Origin: Serratia sarumanii
GTDB lineage: Bacteria; Pseudomonadota; Gammaproteobacteria; Enterobacterales; Enterobacteriaceae
Assembly (NCBI RefSeq): GCF_029962605.1
Contig: NZ_CP124750.1
Span: 4,278,001 to 4,342,000, forward strand
DNA length: 64,000 bases
Reading direction: 5' to 3'
Every line of letters starts with the position of its first letter. The stretch's first letter is position 1. A program made the position numbers and the translations under genes. Shown here in pieces: positions 35,342 to 47,655 of the stretch. The notes under the pieces were generated by a model. That model worked only from the letters and a program-made list of their open reading frames with translations. It had not been told where the DNA came from and made no database searches.

Positions 35342-36163
35342 TTACAGCGTTTTGAACAGCTCGCGGATCAGGCGCATGAAATCGTCCGCCGCCAGCGCCG
35401 CGCAGCTGAGCGTTTGTTCATGAGAGAGTGGCGTATCCGACAGCCCTTCGGCGTAGTTGGTCATCGCGGACACCACCAGCACCTTGAGGCCGCAGTGGCG
35501 CGCCGTCAGGACTTCCGGCACGATCGACATGCCCACCACGTCGCAGCCCAGGGTCTGCATCATGCGGATCTCCGCCGGCGTTTCGAAATTCGGCCCGGTG
35601 TAGGCGGCGAACACCCCTTCCGCCAGCGGAATGCCCGCACTTTCGGCCACCGCCGCCAGCCGGGCGCGCAGATCGCGATCGTAGGCGTTCGCCAGGCTGA
35701 AGAAGCGCGGCCCGAAGCGCTCGTCGTTGGCGCCGACCAGCGGCGATTCCGGCATGAAGTTGATGTGATCGGTGATGGCCACCAGGCTGCCCGGCGCCAC
35801 CGAGCGGCGCAGCGAACCGGCGGCGTTGGTCGCCAGCAGGAATTCGCAGCCCAGCAGTTTGAAGGTGCGCACCGCGGTGGTCATCACCTGCATGCCGCGC
35901 CCTTCATAGAAATGACCGCGCCCTTTCATGCACAATACCGGCACGCCTTCCAGCTTGCCGGCGACCAGCTGCCCGGCATGGCCGGCGACGCCGCTCACCG
36001 GGAAGCCCGGCAGCTCCCCGTAGTCGATGGTGACGGTTTCGGTCATCACCTCCGCCAGGGCGCCGAGTCCGGAGCCGAGAATCAAGGCCGCTTTCGGCTG
36101 GAAACCCGGCAGGCGTGCGCGGACGACATCGGCGCAGGTAAAAGCATCTTCTTGATTAAACAT
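35342..36163 (-). CDS. xapA: purine nucleoside phosphorylase II (xanthosine phosphorylase)
   Basis: XapA splits xanthosine, inosine and guanosine with phosphate to the base and ribose-1-phosphate. The 273-residue protein carries the trimeric PNP signatures: ALILGSGLGALAE near 28-40, the phosphate-binding KGRGHFYEG, the base pocket TNAAGSL and YTGPNFETPAEI, and MSIVPEVLTARHCG with TNYAEG near the C-terminus. ATG 36163 has GAGAG upstream and is preferred; the open frame extends further without conservation. It is the first gene of xapAB and divergent from xapR. Confidence 0.93.
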   Translation of the reverse strand: MFNQEDAFTCADVVRARLPGFQPKAALILGSGLGALAEVMTETVTIDYGELPGFPVSGVAGHAGQLVAGKLEGVPVLCMKGRGHFYEGRGMQVMTTAVRTFKLLGCEFLLATNAAGSLRRSVAPGSLVAITDHINFMPESPLVGANDERFGPRFFSLANAYDRDLRARLAAVAESAGIPLAEGVFAAYTGPNFETPAEIRMMQTLGCDVVGMSIVPEVLTARHCGLKVLVVSAMTNYAEGLSDTPLSHEQTLSCAALAADDFMRLIRELFKTL

Positions 36164-36300
36164 CGTATTCTCTCTTTCAGCGGGGGATAATAATCCCCAT
36201 AGTAGAGAGCGAGGCGCGGCCGAGACCAATACATTCTTGGCGGCCGATTTATTCCATTTACCTATAAGTTGAGCTGCGTCACAAGGAGGCGATACCCCGG

Positions 36301-37212
36301 ATGAATCAGCCCCATGCCCTGCCCGATCCCGGCCGGATTAACTTCCGCCTGCTACACTATTTCCGCGTGGTGGCGGAAGAGATGAACTTCACCCAGGCGG
36401 CGCGGCGGCTGAATATGTCACAGCCGCCGCTCAGCAAGCACATCAAGGAGCTGGAAAGCCAGCTCGGCGTGGTGCTGTTCAAACGCACCACCCGCTCCAT
36501 GACGCTGACGCCGGCCGGCCGCACGCTGCTGCGCAACGTCGAGCGGCTGCTGGATCAGGCCGACAGCGCGCTGCATCAGGTGCAACAGATGGGGCGCGGC
36601 GAAGGCGGCCACATGGTGGTCGGCATGGTCGGTACCTCGGCCTGGGGCGGGCTGATCGCGGCGCTGCGGCGGTTCAGCGAGCAAAACGCCGGCGTCACCT
36701 GGTCGTTGAACGAGCTGACGCCCAGCCAGCAAATCGCCGCGCTGCAAAAGCGGCATATCGATATCGGGGTCTGGCGAGAGGCGCAGCAACAGACGCTGCC
36801 GGGGTTGACCTGCCAACGCTTGGCGAGCGAGAGCATCGCCGTGGTGCTGCCGCTCGATCATCCGCTGGCGCAGCAGGAAAGCATCCCGCTGGCGGCGCTG
36901 CAGAACGACAGTTTCATCGTGCTGCCGCCGCACGAGGCCAGCCTGGGGCTGTATCTGCACAATCTGTGCCTGCAGCAGGGATTTTTGCCGGACGTCGCTT
37001 ATCAGGTCAACGAACCGCAAACCCTGCTGGCGCTGGTGGCGGAGGGCTGCGGCATTACGCTGCTGCCGGACAGCTACGGCCGCATCCCGTGGCCCGGCGT
37101 CCGCTTTTGCTCGCTGCAGCAGGCGCCGCCGGCGGATCTGTACGCGGTTTACCGCGCCGACAGCGTCACGCCGGTCGTAGAGGCCTTTCTGGAGATGCTG
37201 CGGGCGCCGTAA
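36301..37212 (+). CDS. xapR: LysR-family activator of xapAB
   Basis: The 303-residue protein has the LysR helix-turn-helix (about 15-75: LLHYFRVVAEEMNFTQAARRLNMSQ, then PLSKHIKELESQLG) and a type 2 periplasmic-binding effector domain. Sequence features shared with E. coli XapR include the GRGEGGHMVVGMVGTSAWG stretch after the linker and VNEPQTLLALVAEGCGITL near 240. E. coli XapR activates xapAB with xanthosine. Here it is transcribed away from xapA with 137 bp between the starts, the normal LysR arrangement. Confidence 0.85.
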   Translation: MNQPHALPDPGRINFRLLHYFRVVAEEMNFTQAARRLNMSQPPLSKHIKELESQLGVVLFKRTTRSMTLTPAGRTLLRNVERLLDQADSALHQVQQMGRGEGGHMVVGMVGTSAWGGLIAALRRFSEQNAGVTWSLNELTPSQQIAALQKRHIDIGVWREAQQQTLPGLTCQRLASESIAVVLPLDHPLAQQESIPLAALQNDSFIVLPPHEASLGLYLHNLCLQQGFLPDVAYQVNEPQTLLALVAEGCGITLLPDSYGRIPWPGVRFCSLQQAPPADLYAVYRADSVTPVVEAFLEMLRAP

Positions 37213-37229
37213 GCGGCCCGCAGCGCAGA

Positions 37230-38645
37230 TTACATCGTCGGCTGCACCATCAGCTGGCCGGCGGTGCCGCGATCGGCCATCTCCAACGTCTGGCTGTAAT
37301 ACAGGAACGGGAAGTGTTCGGAGGTAGGTTGGTTGAAATACACCAGCAGCTCGACGTCGCCATCGACCCAGACGGTGTCCTTCCAGCCGCGATCTTCCGC
37401 CATCGGCTGCGCGCCGTTGACGCGTTTGATCAGGAACTGCACGCCCTGAATATGGAACGACTGCGGCGTATCCGCATGAATGTTCCAGCGTTCCCAGGTG
37501 CCTTGCTGCGCCTGCACGTCGATGCGGTTCATGTCCCAAATCGCGCCGTTGATGCCGACGCCGCCGTCGCCCAGGCGGAAATCGCGGGTGCGGCTGGCGC
37601 TGCCGTCCAACAGCTGATCCGCCAGCAGGCGCATCGGCAGGTTGTCGGTCACCAGCGGCAGCAGGCCGGTCGGGCGCAGCGTCAGCACCTGGGTGGACAC
37701 CAGAATGCTCGACGGCTCGAACAGGCCGCGCAGGCGATCCATGATGCCCGCCGCTTCACCGGCGGTGATGGTCACCTCCTCGCCCTTCGACATGTCGATC
37801 AGCACTTCCCGGCGTTCGCCCGGCGCCAGCGACAGCTGCTGCACCGCGACCGGCGCGGGCAGGAAGCCCTGATCGCTGGCGATCACGTTGAACGGCCGCC
37901 CGTCGCTGAGCTGCAGGGTATAGCGGCGCGCGTTGGAGGCGTTGAGCAGGCGCAAACGCACCCAGCCGCGCGACACCTCGACATACGGATTTTGCACGCC
38001 GTTGACCAACAGCGTATCGCCGACGAAACCGCCCTGCGACGGCGCATCGTATTGCGGCGTGCCGAAGTTATCGAAGCGCTTGTCCTGAATGATCAGTGGG
38101 AAATCGTCGACGCCGTAGTGGTTGGGCAGCGGCAGCGCTTTGCTGACGGCATCCTCCACCAGCCACAGCCCGGCCAGCCCGTTGTAAACGTGCGGCGCCA
38201 TGCGGTTCGGCGTATTGGCGTGGTACCAACAGGTGGCCGCCGCCTGGCGAATAGGCAGCACCGGCGACCAGTCGACGTTGGGCGACATCATGCGCGGCGC
38301 GCCGCCCATCAGCGTGCCCGGCACCTGCAGACCGCTGACGGTCATCGCCACCGGCTCCTGCAGGCGGTTGCTGTAGATCAGTTTGACGTCGTCACCGCTG
38401 TAAACCCGCACCGTCGGCCCCAAATACATGCCGTTGATGCCCCACACCGCCGCCTTGCGGTTATCCATAAACGCCCAGTGGGCGCGCTGCAGGGTCAGGA
38501 ACAGCGGCTGACCGCGGCGAGACTCCAGCAGCGGGGGGATGGGTAATGGGGTCTGCGTTCCGCTCGCCTCTGCCCTCAGCGGCACGGCGCTCGCGCACAG
38601 CGCCAGGCCCGATGCCTGTATAAACTGACGTCGACTGAGTGACAT
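37230..38645 (-). CDS. ftsP: cell division protein FtsP (SufI)
   Basis: FtsP is a periplasmic protein that stabilises the divisome under stress. The 471-residue protein has a Tat signal (SRRQFIQASGLALCASA) and three cupredoxin domains of the multicopper-oxidase fold. The usual copper-binding HWHG/HCH motifs are replaced (for example CWYHANTPNRMAPHVYNG), as expected for copper-free FtsP. ATG 38645 begins the Tat signal and has GGAGAAA upstream; the open frame extends 20 codons further without support. It is encoded just upstream of ygiQ in E. coli, but here the salvage island separates them. Confidence 0.92.
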   Translation of the reverse strand: MSLSRRQFIQASGLALCASAVPLRAEASGTQTPLPIPPLLESRRGQPLFLTLQRAHWAFMDNRKAAVWGINGMYLGPTVRVYSGDDVKLIYSNRLQEPVAMTVSGLQVPGTLMGGAPRMMSPNVDWSPVLPIRQAAATCWYHANTPNRMAPHVYNGLAGLWLVEDAVSKALPLPNHYGVDDFPLIIQDKRFDNFGTPQYDAPSQGGFVGDTLLVNGVQNPYVEVSRGWVRLRLLNASNARRYTLQLSDGRPFNVIASDQGFLPAPVAVQQLSLAPGERREVLIDMSKGEEVTITAGEAAGIMDRLRGLFEPSSILVSTQVLTLRPTGLLPLVTDNLPMRLLADQLLDGSASRTRDFRLGDGGVGINGAIWDMNRIDVQAQQGTWERWNIHADTPQSFHIQGVQFLIKRVNGAQPMAEDRGWKDTVWVDGDVELLVYFNQPTSEHFPFLYYSQTLEMADRGTAGQLMVQPTM

Positions 38646-38777
38646 ATTTTCTCCATGAAAAGCAATAACTAAACCGTGTGCAAAACCCAAACGCCCGCCA
38701 ATCAAGATTAGCAGGCGCTCAGGCGTTAACGGCGCTGAACGCCAATTAAAAACGTATTCTTTGAAGCCGGTAGACTC

Positions 38778-39512
38778 TTATTTTTTGGCGGCGTTGCGCT
38801 GGGCGACTTCGGCGTCCAATTGGGCGATTTTCGCCTCCATCAGCTCGCGGCAATGCGCCGCCAGCTCGCGCACGTTTTCTTTGCCGTATTTGCTGGTATC
38901 CACCGGCGCCAACATCTCGACGATCACGTGACCGTTATTCCAGCGATTAAGATTTATATTACCGCTGGTGGTCGATACGCAGATCGGCACAATCGGCACG
39001 CCGGCGGCGATGGCCGCGTGGAACGCGCCGGTTTTAAACGGCATCAGCCCGCGACCGCGGCTGCGGGTCCCTTCCGGGAACATCCAGATCGAAATGTCTT
39101 TCTTTTTGAACTGCTCCGCCACCTGGGCGATGGTGCCGTGCGCCTTAGCGCGATTATCACGATCTATCAGCAGATTACCGGTCAGCCAATACAGCGGGCC
39201 GAAAAACGGGATCCACACCAGACTTTTTTTACCGACGGTCACGGTGCGCGGCTGCACGATATTGGCGGCCGTCACCATGTCGTAGTTATTTTGGTGGTTG
39301 GCGATATAGATGCAGTTGCCGTTGTTGGCCGCATCGGCCGGCACGCGGGTTTCAACCTTGATGCCGAACAGCGTCGACAGGCGGCCGAAAAGGTGGCCGA
39401 AGGTCGCCACGTGGCGGGGATTGCGCGGGCTGAACAAGCAATAAACAGAACCGAAAATACACACCAGAATACAGAAAAGAGTGGCGAGAACGGCACGCAA
39501 AATCAATAACAT
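38778..39512 (-). CDS. plsC: 1-acyl-sn-glycerol-3-phosphate acyltransferase
   Basis: PlsC acylates lysophosphatidic acid to phosphatidic acid, the second step of phospholipid synthesis, at the inner membrane. The 244-residue protein has an N-terminal membrane helix (about 2-25). The acyltransferase motifs follow: NHQNNYD (HX4D, catalytic His and Asp near 72-78), FPEGTRSRGRG near 145 for glycerol-phosphate binding, and GVPIVPI near 172. It lies between ftsP and parC on the same strand, as in E. coli. Confidence 0.94.
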   Translation of the reverse strand: MLLILRAVLATLFCILVCIFGSVYCLFSPRNPRHVATFGHLFGRLSTLFGIKVETRVPADAANNGNCIYIANHQNNYDMVTAANIVQPRTVTVGKKSLVWIPFFGPLYWLTGNLLIDRDNRAKAHGTIAQVAEQFKKKDISIWMFPEGTRSRGRGLMPFKTGAFHAAIAAGVPIVPICVSTTSGNINLNRWNNGHVIVEMLAPVDTSKYGKENVRELAAHCRELMEAKIAQLDAEVAQRNAAKK

Positions 39513-39758
39513 AACAACCTCATTAGCACACTGCCAACGCAGTTTACTTCGCTGCGCAGATTCCTTTACTCATTATTTGCCGGCCAGGCGATAAGCACGC
39601 CGATGTCGCCTGCCTTTCTCGCTATTTTCCCGCCAGCCGGCAATACGCACAATAATTTTATGCGCAGAAATGTTAACTATTTGGAAAATAAACGCCAGTA
39701 AAAATAAATAAGGCGGCCACAGCATGCTGCGACCGCCCGTTAACGCTGGCGCCAACGC

Positions 39759-42032
39759 TTACTCTTCGCTGTCGCCGCCCGACGCCCGCATCGGCGCATC
39801 CACTTCGACGCGATCGATGCGCTGCAGGCCGCGCGGCAGCTGAGTGCCCTTGCGCCCGCGCTCGGCGCGGAATTTCTGCAAATCCTCCGGCCGCAGCGTC
39901 AGCTTGCGTTTGCCGACGTGCAGCGTGACGGACGCCTGCGGCGGCAGCACGAACAGCCAGGCCAGCTTGTCGTCACCGGCCGCCGCCTGGGCTGCCGGAA
40001 TGGAGACGATCTTGTTGCCTTTGCCCTTCGACAGCTGCGGCAGATCGGCGACCGGGAACATCAGCATGCGCCCGGCGGCGGTGATCGACAGCAGCATGTC
40101 GTCTGCGCCGTGGATTTCCATCGGCGGCAGCGCCCTGGCGTTGTCCGGCAGCGTGATCATCACCTTGCCGGCGCGGTTGCGCGCCACCAAATCGTTGAAG
40201 GTGCAAACGAAGCCGTAACCGGCATCGGACGCCATCAGCAGCTTCTGATCGTCGGCCGCCATCAGCACCTGCTCAATAGTGGCGCCCGGCGGCGGCGTCA
40301 GCTTGCCGGTCAGCGGCTCGCCCTGCCCGCGCGCCGAAGGCAGCGTCATCGGATCGAGCGCATAGCTGCGCCCGGTGGAGTCGATGAATACCACCGGCTG
40401 GTTGCTCTTGCCGCGCGCCGCGCCGCGGAAGCTGTCGCCGGCCTTGTAGCTCAGGCCGGCCGGATCGATGTCGTGGCCCTTGGCGCTGCGCACCCAGCCC
40501 ATTTCAGACAGCACGATGGTCACCGGCTCAGACGGCACGAAGTCGTGCTCGCTCATCGCCTTGGCTTCCGCACGCTCGGTCAGCGGCGAACGGCGATCGT
40601 CGCCGTAGGTCTGCGCATCGGCCTGGATCTCTTTCTTGATCAGCGTGTTCAGCTTGCGTTCGGACGCCAGCAGCGCCTGCAGCTGATCGCGCTCTTTCGC
40701 CAACTCATCCTGCTCACCGCGGATCTTGACCTCTTCCAGCTTGGCCAGGTGACGCAGTTTCAGCTCGAGGATCGCTTCCGCCTGGGTATCGGAGATGCCG
40801 AAACGCTGCATCAGCACCGGCTTCGGCTCATCTTCGCTGCGGATGATGTGGATCACCTCGTCGATATTGAGGAACGCCACCAGCAAACCTTCGAGGATAT
40901 GCAGGCGTTTCAGCACTTTCTCGAGGCGGTAGTTCAGGCGGCGGCGCACCGTGTCGCGACGGTAGGCCAGCCATTCGGTGAGGATCTCCACCAGCCCTTT
41001 GACCTGCGGGCGGTTATCCAGACCGATCATGTTCATGTTGATGCGGTAGCTGCGTTCCAGATCGGTGGTGGCGAACAGGTGGTTCATCACCTGTTCCAGA
41101 TCGATACGGTTGGAGCGTGGCACGATCACCAGACGCGTCGGGTTTTCGTGGTCGGACTCATCGCGCAGATCTTCGACCATCGGCAGTTTCTTGGCGCGCA
41201 TCTGGCTGGCGATCTGCTCCAGCACCTTGGCGCCGGACACCTGGTGCGGCAAGGCGGTGATCACCGCGCTGCCGTCTTCTTTCTTCCACACGGCGCGCAT
41301 GCGCACCGAGCCGCGGCCGCTCTGGTAAATTTTGCGGATTTCATCGCGCGGGGTGATGATCTCGGCTTCGGTCGGGAAGTCCGGCCCCTGCACGAATTCG
41401 AGCAGATCGTCGAGCGAGGCGCCCGGCTTGTCGAGCAGCGCCACCGCCGCGGCGGCGACTTCGCGCACGTTGTGCGGCGGAATGTCGGTCGCCATGCCGA
41501 CGGCGATACCGGTGGTGCCGTTCAGCAGGATGTTCGGCAGGCGCGCCGGCAACATCTTCGGCTCTTGCAGCGTGCCGTCAAAGTTCGGGATCCAGTCGAC
41601 GGTGCCCTGCCCCAGCTCGGCCAGCAAGACTTCGGCATATTTGGAGAGGCGGGATTCGGTATAACGCATCGCCGCGAACGACTTGGGATCGTCCGGCGCC
41701 CCCCAGTTCCCCTGGCCGTCCACCAGCGGATAGCGATACGAGAACGGCTGCGCCATCAGCACCATGGCTTCATAACACGCGCTGTCGCCGTGCGGGTGGT
41801 ATTTACCCAGCACGTCGCCCACGGTGCGGGCGGATTTCTTGAATTTGGCGCTGTTGTTCAGCCCCAGCTCAGACATGGCGTAGATGATGCGGCGTTGTAC
41901 CGGCTTCAAACCGTCGCCAATGTACGGCAACGCCCGATCCATGATGACGTACATGGAATAGTTCAGATAGGCGTTTTCAGTGAATGTGTGCAGCGGTAAA
42001 CGCTCTACACCATCATGAGTCAGATCACTCAT
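39759..42032 (-). CDS. parC: DNA topoisomerase IV subunit A
   Basis: ParC with ParE decatenates sister chromosomes. The 757-residue protein has the winged-helix/tower breakage-reunion region with active-site Tyr124 in [10 protein letters not shown], then the coiled coil and a C-terminal beta-pinwheel. The quinolone-determining segment reads [14 protein letters not shown] with Ser84 and Glu88 (E. coli Ser80 and Glu84), the susceptible wild-type state. The N-terminus is four residues longer than E. coli ParC. The 315-bp upstream region separates it from divergent mdaB. Confidence 0.96.
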   Translation of the reverse strand: MSDLTHDGVERLPLHTFTENAYLNYSMYVIMDRALPYIGDGLKPVQRRIIYAMSELGLNNSAKFKKSARTVGDVLGKYHPHGDSACYEAMVLMAQPFSYRYPLVDGQGNWGAPDDPKSFAAMRYTESRLSKYAEVLLAELGQGTVDWIPNFDGTLQEPKMLPARLPNILLNGTTGIAVGMATDIPPHNVREVAAAAVALLDKPGASLDDLLEFVQGPDFPTEAEIITPRDEIRKIYQSGRGSVRMRAVWKKEDGSAVITALPHQVSGAKVLEQIASQMRAKKLPMVEDLRDESDHENPTRLVIVPRSNRIDLEQVMNHLFATTDLERSYRINMNMIGLDNRPQVKGLVEILTEWLAYRRDTVRRRLNYRLEKVLKRLHILEGLLVAFLNIDEVIHIIRSEDEPKPVLMQRFGISDTQAEAILELKLRHLAKLEEVKIRGEQDELAKERDQLQALLASERKLNTLIKKEIQADAQTYGDDRRSPLTERAEAKAMSEHDFVPSEPVTIVLSEMGWVRSAKGHDIDPAGLSYKAGDSFRGAARGKSNQPVVFIDSTGRSYALDPMTLPSARGQGEPLTGKLTPPPGATIEQVLMAADDQKLLMASDAGYGFVCTFNDLVARNRAGKVMITLPDNARALPPMEIHGADDMLLSITAAGRMLMFPVADLPQLSKGKGNKIVSIPAAQAAAGDDKLAWLFVLPPQASVTLHVGKRKLTLRPEDLQKFRAERGRKGTQLPRGLQRIDRVEVDAPMRASGGDSEE

Positions 42033-42347
42033 TACTCAATTATCCTCAGACCGTGGCTTGGCAATCCCTGGACGACAATAAGGCATCGCTTGTCGATTCT
42101 GCCCGCGATAGTAACCCATCTGCGGGGTGGCTGTCACAGTTGGCGCAAGGATCGCCGGCCGAAGGCGCTGCCGCCGGGACGTTTAGGCAAAATTCCATCG
42201 CGATTGTTGATTAAGAATCAATACTGTTGTGTCTGTCGTCACGTTTTTACTTGCCTGGCCAGCGATTACACTCTCGTTCAGCAAGCTGTTTTTGCGCACC
42301 GCAGCGGAAAACGGCATCTATCTTAACTCTGACGGGAGACGCAAAAG
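42033..42347. other. parC-mdaB divergent promoter region
   Basis: 315 bp with no credible ORF and no strong hairpin. A TACACT -10-like element near 42267 could serve mdaB. No recognised operator is visible. Confidence 0.4.
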
Positions 42348-42929
42348 ATGAGCAATATCCTGATTATCAACGCTAAAAAGCAATTCGGCCATTCCAACGG
42401 CGAACTCAACCAAACCCTGAGCGACGTGGCGGAAAGCTTCCTGCGCGATCTGCAGCACGAGGTGCAGGTCACGGTGGTCGACGACGGCTATGACATCGAA
42501 GCCGAAGTGCAGAAATACCTGTGGGCCGATGCGGTCATCTATCAGATGCCGGGTTGGTGGATGGGCGAGCCGTGGATCCTGAAAAAATACATCGACGAAG
42601 TGTTCACCGCCGGCCACGGCAGCCTGTACGCCAGCGATGGCCGCACCCGCTCCGACGCCGCCAAGAAGTACGGCTCCGGCGGCCTGATTCAGGGCAAAAA
42701 ATACCTGCTGAGCCTGACCTGGAACGCCCCGCTCGAAGCCTTCACCGATCCGAACCAGTTCTTCCACGGCGTCGGCGTCGACGGCGTTTACCTGCACTTC
42801 CACAAGGCCAACCAGTTCCTGGGGATGGAAGCCTTGCCGACCTTTATCTGCAATGACGTGATAAAACAACCGGATATCGAAACGGACATCGCACGTTATC
42901 GCGAGCACCTGGCGGGAATTTTTGCTTAA
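42348..42929 (+). CDS. mdaB: NADPH:quinone reductase (modulator of drug activity B)
   Basis: MdaB is an FAD-dependent, flavodoxin-fold quinone reductase that performs two-electron reductions and protects against redox cycling. The 193-residue protein has the NQO/KefF fold, with the N-terminal NILIINAKKQFGHSNGELN (FAD phosphate loop), YQMPGWWMGEPWILKKYIDE near 65-84 and KKYLLSLTWNAPLEAF. It is followed 33 bp later by ygiN, its functional partner in E. coli. Confidence 0.94.
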   Translation: MSNILIINAKKQFGHSNGELNQTLSDVAESFLRDLQHEVQVTVVDDGYDIEAEVQKYLWADAVIYQMPGWWMGEPWILKKYIDEVFTAGHGSLYASDGRTRSDAAKKYGSGGLIQGKKYLLSLTWNAPLEAFTDPNQFFHGVGVDGVYLHFHKANQFLGMEALPTFICNDVIKQPDIETDIARYREHLAGIFA

Positions 42930-42962
42930 CTGGCAGCGAAGGGCTTAACCAACGAGGTAATG

Positions 42963-43271
42963 ATGATCACCGTAATCGCAGAAATCAAAGTCAAACCCGG
43001 CCACCGCGCCACCGTGTTACAAGCCATTGAAAAACTGGTGCCACTGGTGCTGGCGGAAGAAGGCTGCGGCGAATACACGCCGATGGTAGACAGCCACACC
43101 CAGGCCCCCTGGCAGAAACTGTCGCCGGACTCGGTGTTTATGCTGGAAAAATGGCAAAGCCAGGCGCATCTGGAAAAACACCTGCAGATCGACCATATGC
43201 TCAAGCACCGCGAGACCATCAAGGACTACGTGCTGGGCACCGAGATCTACGTGCTGGAAAACGCGCTGTAA
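42963..43271 (+). CDS. ygiN: quinol monooxygenase YgiN
   Basis: YgiN oxidises menadiol back to menadione and with MdaB may form a quinone redox cycle. The 102-residue protein has the ferredoxin-like ABM (antibiotic biosynthesis monooxygenase) fold, with TVIAEIKVKPGHRATVLQAI at the start, EGCGEYTPMVDSHTQAP and EKWQSQAHLEKHL. ATG 42963 is favoured over 42960 because GAGG is five bases upstream of it. Confidence 0.93.
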   Translation: MITVIAEIKVKPGHRATVLQAIEKLVPLVLAEEGCGEYTPMVDSHTQAPWQKLSPDSVFMLEKWQSQAHLEKHLQIDHMLKHRETIKDYVLGTEIYVLENAL

Positions 43272-43276
43272 TCCCT

Positions 43277-44191
43277 TCAGAGGCCCTCTGCGGCCTCTGG
43301 CGGCTCTCCCTCAAGGCGGGCGCTGACGTAGTCGAGAAAACAGGTGAGGCGCGCCGCCAGCTGGGCGTCGTGGTAATACACCGCGTTGATCGGCTGGCGC
43401 ACGTCCAGCGTCTCCCGCACCAGCAGCGGTACCAGCCGGCCCGCTTCCCGATCGCGGCGGGTCATGAAGTCCGCCAGTTGGACAATGCCCGCCCCGCGCA
43501 ACGCCAACTCACGCAGCGTCTCCCCGCTGGAGGCCGAGATCGTCGGTTCGATGGCGAAATACCGCGCCTGCCGGTAACGCAGCGGCCACTGGTTCAGCGA
43601 TTCTGGGTAGGTGAATCCCAACAGGCAATGGCGGTGCAGATCTTCCACGCCGCGCGGTTCGCCATGCCGTTGCAGGTAATCCGGGCTGGCGAGGATGCGC
43701 AACCGGCTGTGCCCCAGCAGGCGCGCATGAAGCGTGGAGTCACGCAGCGCGCCGATGCGGATCGCGATATCGGCGCGTTTCTCCAACAGGTCGATATTGC
43801 GATCGTCGGTGTCCAGCTCCAGCTCAATCTGCGGATAACGACGGCGGAACTCCGCCACCATCGGCACCAGCACGTGCGCCATGAAAGGGGCGGCGGCGTT
43901 GACCCGCAGCCGACCGGCGGGCAGCTGGCGCCGCAGCGCCATCAGTTCTTCGGCCTGATCCACCGAACGCAGTATTTCGCGCGCAGGCGCCAGGAAGCTC
44001 TGCCCTTCTTCGGTCAGGCTCAGGCGACGCGTGGTGCGGCGCAAGAGCGTAGCGTCGAGTTTCGTTTCCAGGCGGCTGAGTGCGCGGCTGACGCCGGAGG
44101 TGGTTTGGCCGAGCCGATCGGCGGCGGCGGTGACCGAACCGCTGTCGACCACCGCCGTGAACGCCAGCAGCTCTTCGAGGGTGATCTTCAC
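43277..44191 (-). CDS. LysR-family transcriptional regulator
   Basis: The 304-residue protein has a LysR winged helix (about 3-62: LEELLAFTAVVDSGSVTAAADRLGQTTSGVSRALSRLE given in short: AAADRLGQT, SGVSRALSRLE). The effector domain is of the CrgA/DhmR type, recognised from RLRVNAAAPFMAHVLVP, DLLEKRADIAIRIG and SSGETLRELALRGAGIVQLADF. The gene is convergent with ygiN, with only 5 bp between the stops, and is not present at this place in E. coli K-12 as I know it. CrgA-type regulators often control nearby mdaB homologues, so mdaB-ygiN are candidate targets. The effector is unknown. Confidence 0.83.
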   Translation of the reverse strand: MKITLEELLAFTAVVDSGSVTAAADRLGQTTSGVSRALSRLETKLDATLLRRTTRRLSLTEEGQSFLAPAREILRSVDQAEELMALRRQLPAGRLRVNAAAPFMAHVLVPMVAEFRRRYPQIELELDTDDRNIDLLEKRADIAIRIGALRDSTLHARLLGHSRLRILASPDYLQRHGEPRGVEDLHRHCLLGFTYPESLNQWPLRYRQARYFAIEPTISASSGETLRELALRGAGIVQLADFMTRRDREAGRLVPLLVRETLDVRQPINAVYYHDAQLAARLTCFLDYVSARLEGEPPEAAEGL

Positions 44192-44274
44192 GCGGTTCGC
44201 CCCAGGTTGACGGGCGCCGCATGCAACGCCCTGCGGGAAAGCAGGCCCGGCGTTTCACCGGGCCAGGGTCAGGC

Positions 44275-46176
<1,902 letters not shown>

Positions 46177-46216
46177 TTATTTTTTCGTGGTTAAAGGGAG
46201 GTGCCGGAACGGTCCG

Positions 46217-46801
46217 TCAGACCGCGTTTAGCCCTAAAAAATCCACAATCTGGGGGAAGTAGTGCTCGAAACCGACGAAGGCGTGGTTTCCACCCGACTC
46301 CACCGTTTGCCGACACGCGGTGTAATACGCCACGGCCTGGCCGTAATCGAGAATTTCATCGCCCGTTTGCTGCAGCAGCCAGATTAAATCCGGCGACTCC
46401 AAGGGATCGATCTGCATCACTTTCAGATCGTAAACGTGCCGAGACTCTAACACATATTGCTGGCCGGTGTAGGGGTTCTCGTTGGCGCCGAGATAGTCGA
46501 CCAGCAGCTCAAACGGCTTGACCGCCGGGTTGACCACCACCGCCGGCAGCGAAAAACACTGCGACAGCCAGGTGGCGTAATAGCCGCCCAGCGATGAACC
46601 GACCAGCCCGAGCGTTTGGCCGGCGCGCTCCAGCACCATATTCTCCAGCATTTCGGCGGCCTCCGCCGGAAAGGCCGGCAGCTGCGGCACCAGCATCTCG
46701 ATATCGGGATGGTGCTCGGCCAGCCAGGCCTTGAAGGCCACCGCCTTGGCCGACTGCGGCGAACTGTTGAAACCGTGCAGGTAGAGCAGTGTCGAAGGCA
46801 T
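46217..46801 (-). CDS. yqiA: esterase YqiA
   Basis: The 194-residue alpha/beta hydrolase has the start [16 protein letters not shown] (oxyanion loop), a nucleophile elbow [14 protein letters not shown] (Ser near 77), an Asp in the [12 protein letters not shown] segment and a late catalytic His in GNHAFVG. E. coli YqiA hydrolyses acyl-CoA and p-nitrophenyl esters. Its ATG overlaps the cpdA stop by one base (TGATG), so the two are translationally coupled. Confidence 0.93.
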   Translation of the reverse strand: MPSTLLYLHGFNSSPQSAKAVAFKAWLAEHHPDIEMLVPQLPAFPAEAAEMLENMVLERAGQTLGLVGSSLGGYYATWLSQCFSLPAVVVNPAVKPFELLVDYLGANENPYTGQQYVLESRHVYDLKVMQIDPLESPDLIWLLQQTGDEILDYGQAVAYYTACRQTVESGGNHAFVGFEHYFPQIVDFLGLNAV

Positions 46802-47628
46802 CAGTATCCATCCGAGTCCATATCGGGGCGGAAATCGTCGTTTTCCAGGCGGAACACCTGGGTCTCGACGCGGCCGTCCGGCAGCAGATCGAGGTAGCGC
46901 CAGCCGGGGGAGACGTCGTCAATGGTGAAGTTCGTGCAGTGCGGCTTGAATTGCACGCAGGTGGACGGCGTCGCCAACAGGCGTCGGCCCTGCCATTCCA
47001 GATCCAGATCCTGGTGAATGTGCCCGCACACCACGGTATTCACTTTCGGATAACGCAGCAGGATCGCGCCCAGCATATGCGGGTTGCGCAGGCTGTGCTG
47101 ATCGAGCCAGGTGCAGCCGGAAGGCAGCGGATGATGGTGCAGCAGCAACAGCGTATAGCGCTCGGGGTGAGCCTGCAGGCAGCGCTCCATCCACTCGAGT
47201 TGGTATTCGCTCAATTCGCCGTGCGGCACGCCGAACACCTGGCTGTCCAGCATCAGCACCTGCCAGCTGTCGCCCAGCAGCACCTGTTTGGAAGGCGCGA
47301 TGCCGGCGGCGGCCAACGCATCGACCATCGCCGGTTGAAAATCATGGTTGCCCGGCAGCCACACGCAGGGAGCCGGCAATTGCGCGATGCCGGCGGCGAA
47401 GTGGCGGTAGGCCTCTTGCGAATGATCCTGCGCCAAATCTCCCGTGGCGACGATCAAATCGACGTCGCGGCGCTGCGCCTGGATGGCGTCCAGCACCGCG
47501 TGATAGCTGCGATAGGTATTGATGCCGAGCAACGTCTCGTGTTCGCCGGCAAAAAGGTGGGTATCTGTTATTTGTAGAATCCTGACCGCGGCCCCACTCG
47601 CCACGGGCAGTTTAAACAGGCTTTCCAA
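46801..47628 (-). CDS. cpdA: 3',5'-cyclic-AMP phosphodiesterase
   Basis: CpdA degrades cAMP and so tunes CRP-dependent expression. The 275-residue metallophosphoesterase shows the binuclear metal motifs ITDTHLF near 20-26, [28 protein letters not shown] and [12 protein letters not shown] in the proper order. The start is a TTG at 47628, supported by AGGA six bases upstream and by the conserved [10 protein letters not shown]. coli cpdA starts the same way. It lies between yqiB and yqiA. Confidence 0.95.
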   Translation of the reverse strand: MESLFKLPVASGAAVRILQITDTHLFAGEHETLLGINTYRSYHAVLDAIQAQRRDVDLIVATGDLAQDHSQEAYRHFAAGIAQLPAPCVWLPGNHDFQPAMVDALAAAGIAPSKQVLLGDSWQVLMLDSQVFGVPHGELSEYQLEWMERCLQAHPERYTLLLLHHHPLPSGCTWLDQHSLRNPHMLGAILLRYPKVNTVVCGHIHQDLDLEWQGRRLLATPSTCVQFKPHCTNFTIDDVSPGWRYLDLLPDGRVETQVFRLENDDFRPDMDSDGY

Positions 47629-47655
47629 ATGGTGTCCTTTGTTATTTCAGTCTGT

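Noticed and set aside
39918..41999. 693-codon plus-strand frame opposite parC
   Set aside because: Antisense shadow of parC; composition is typical of a complementary frame.
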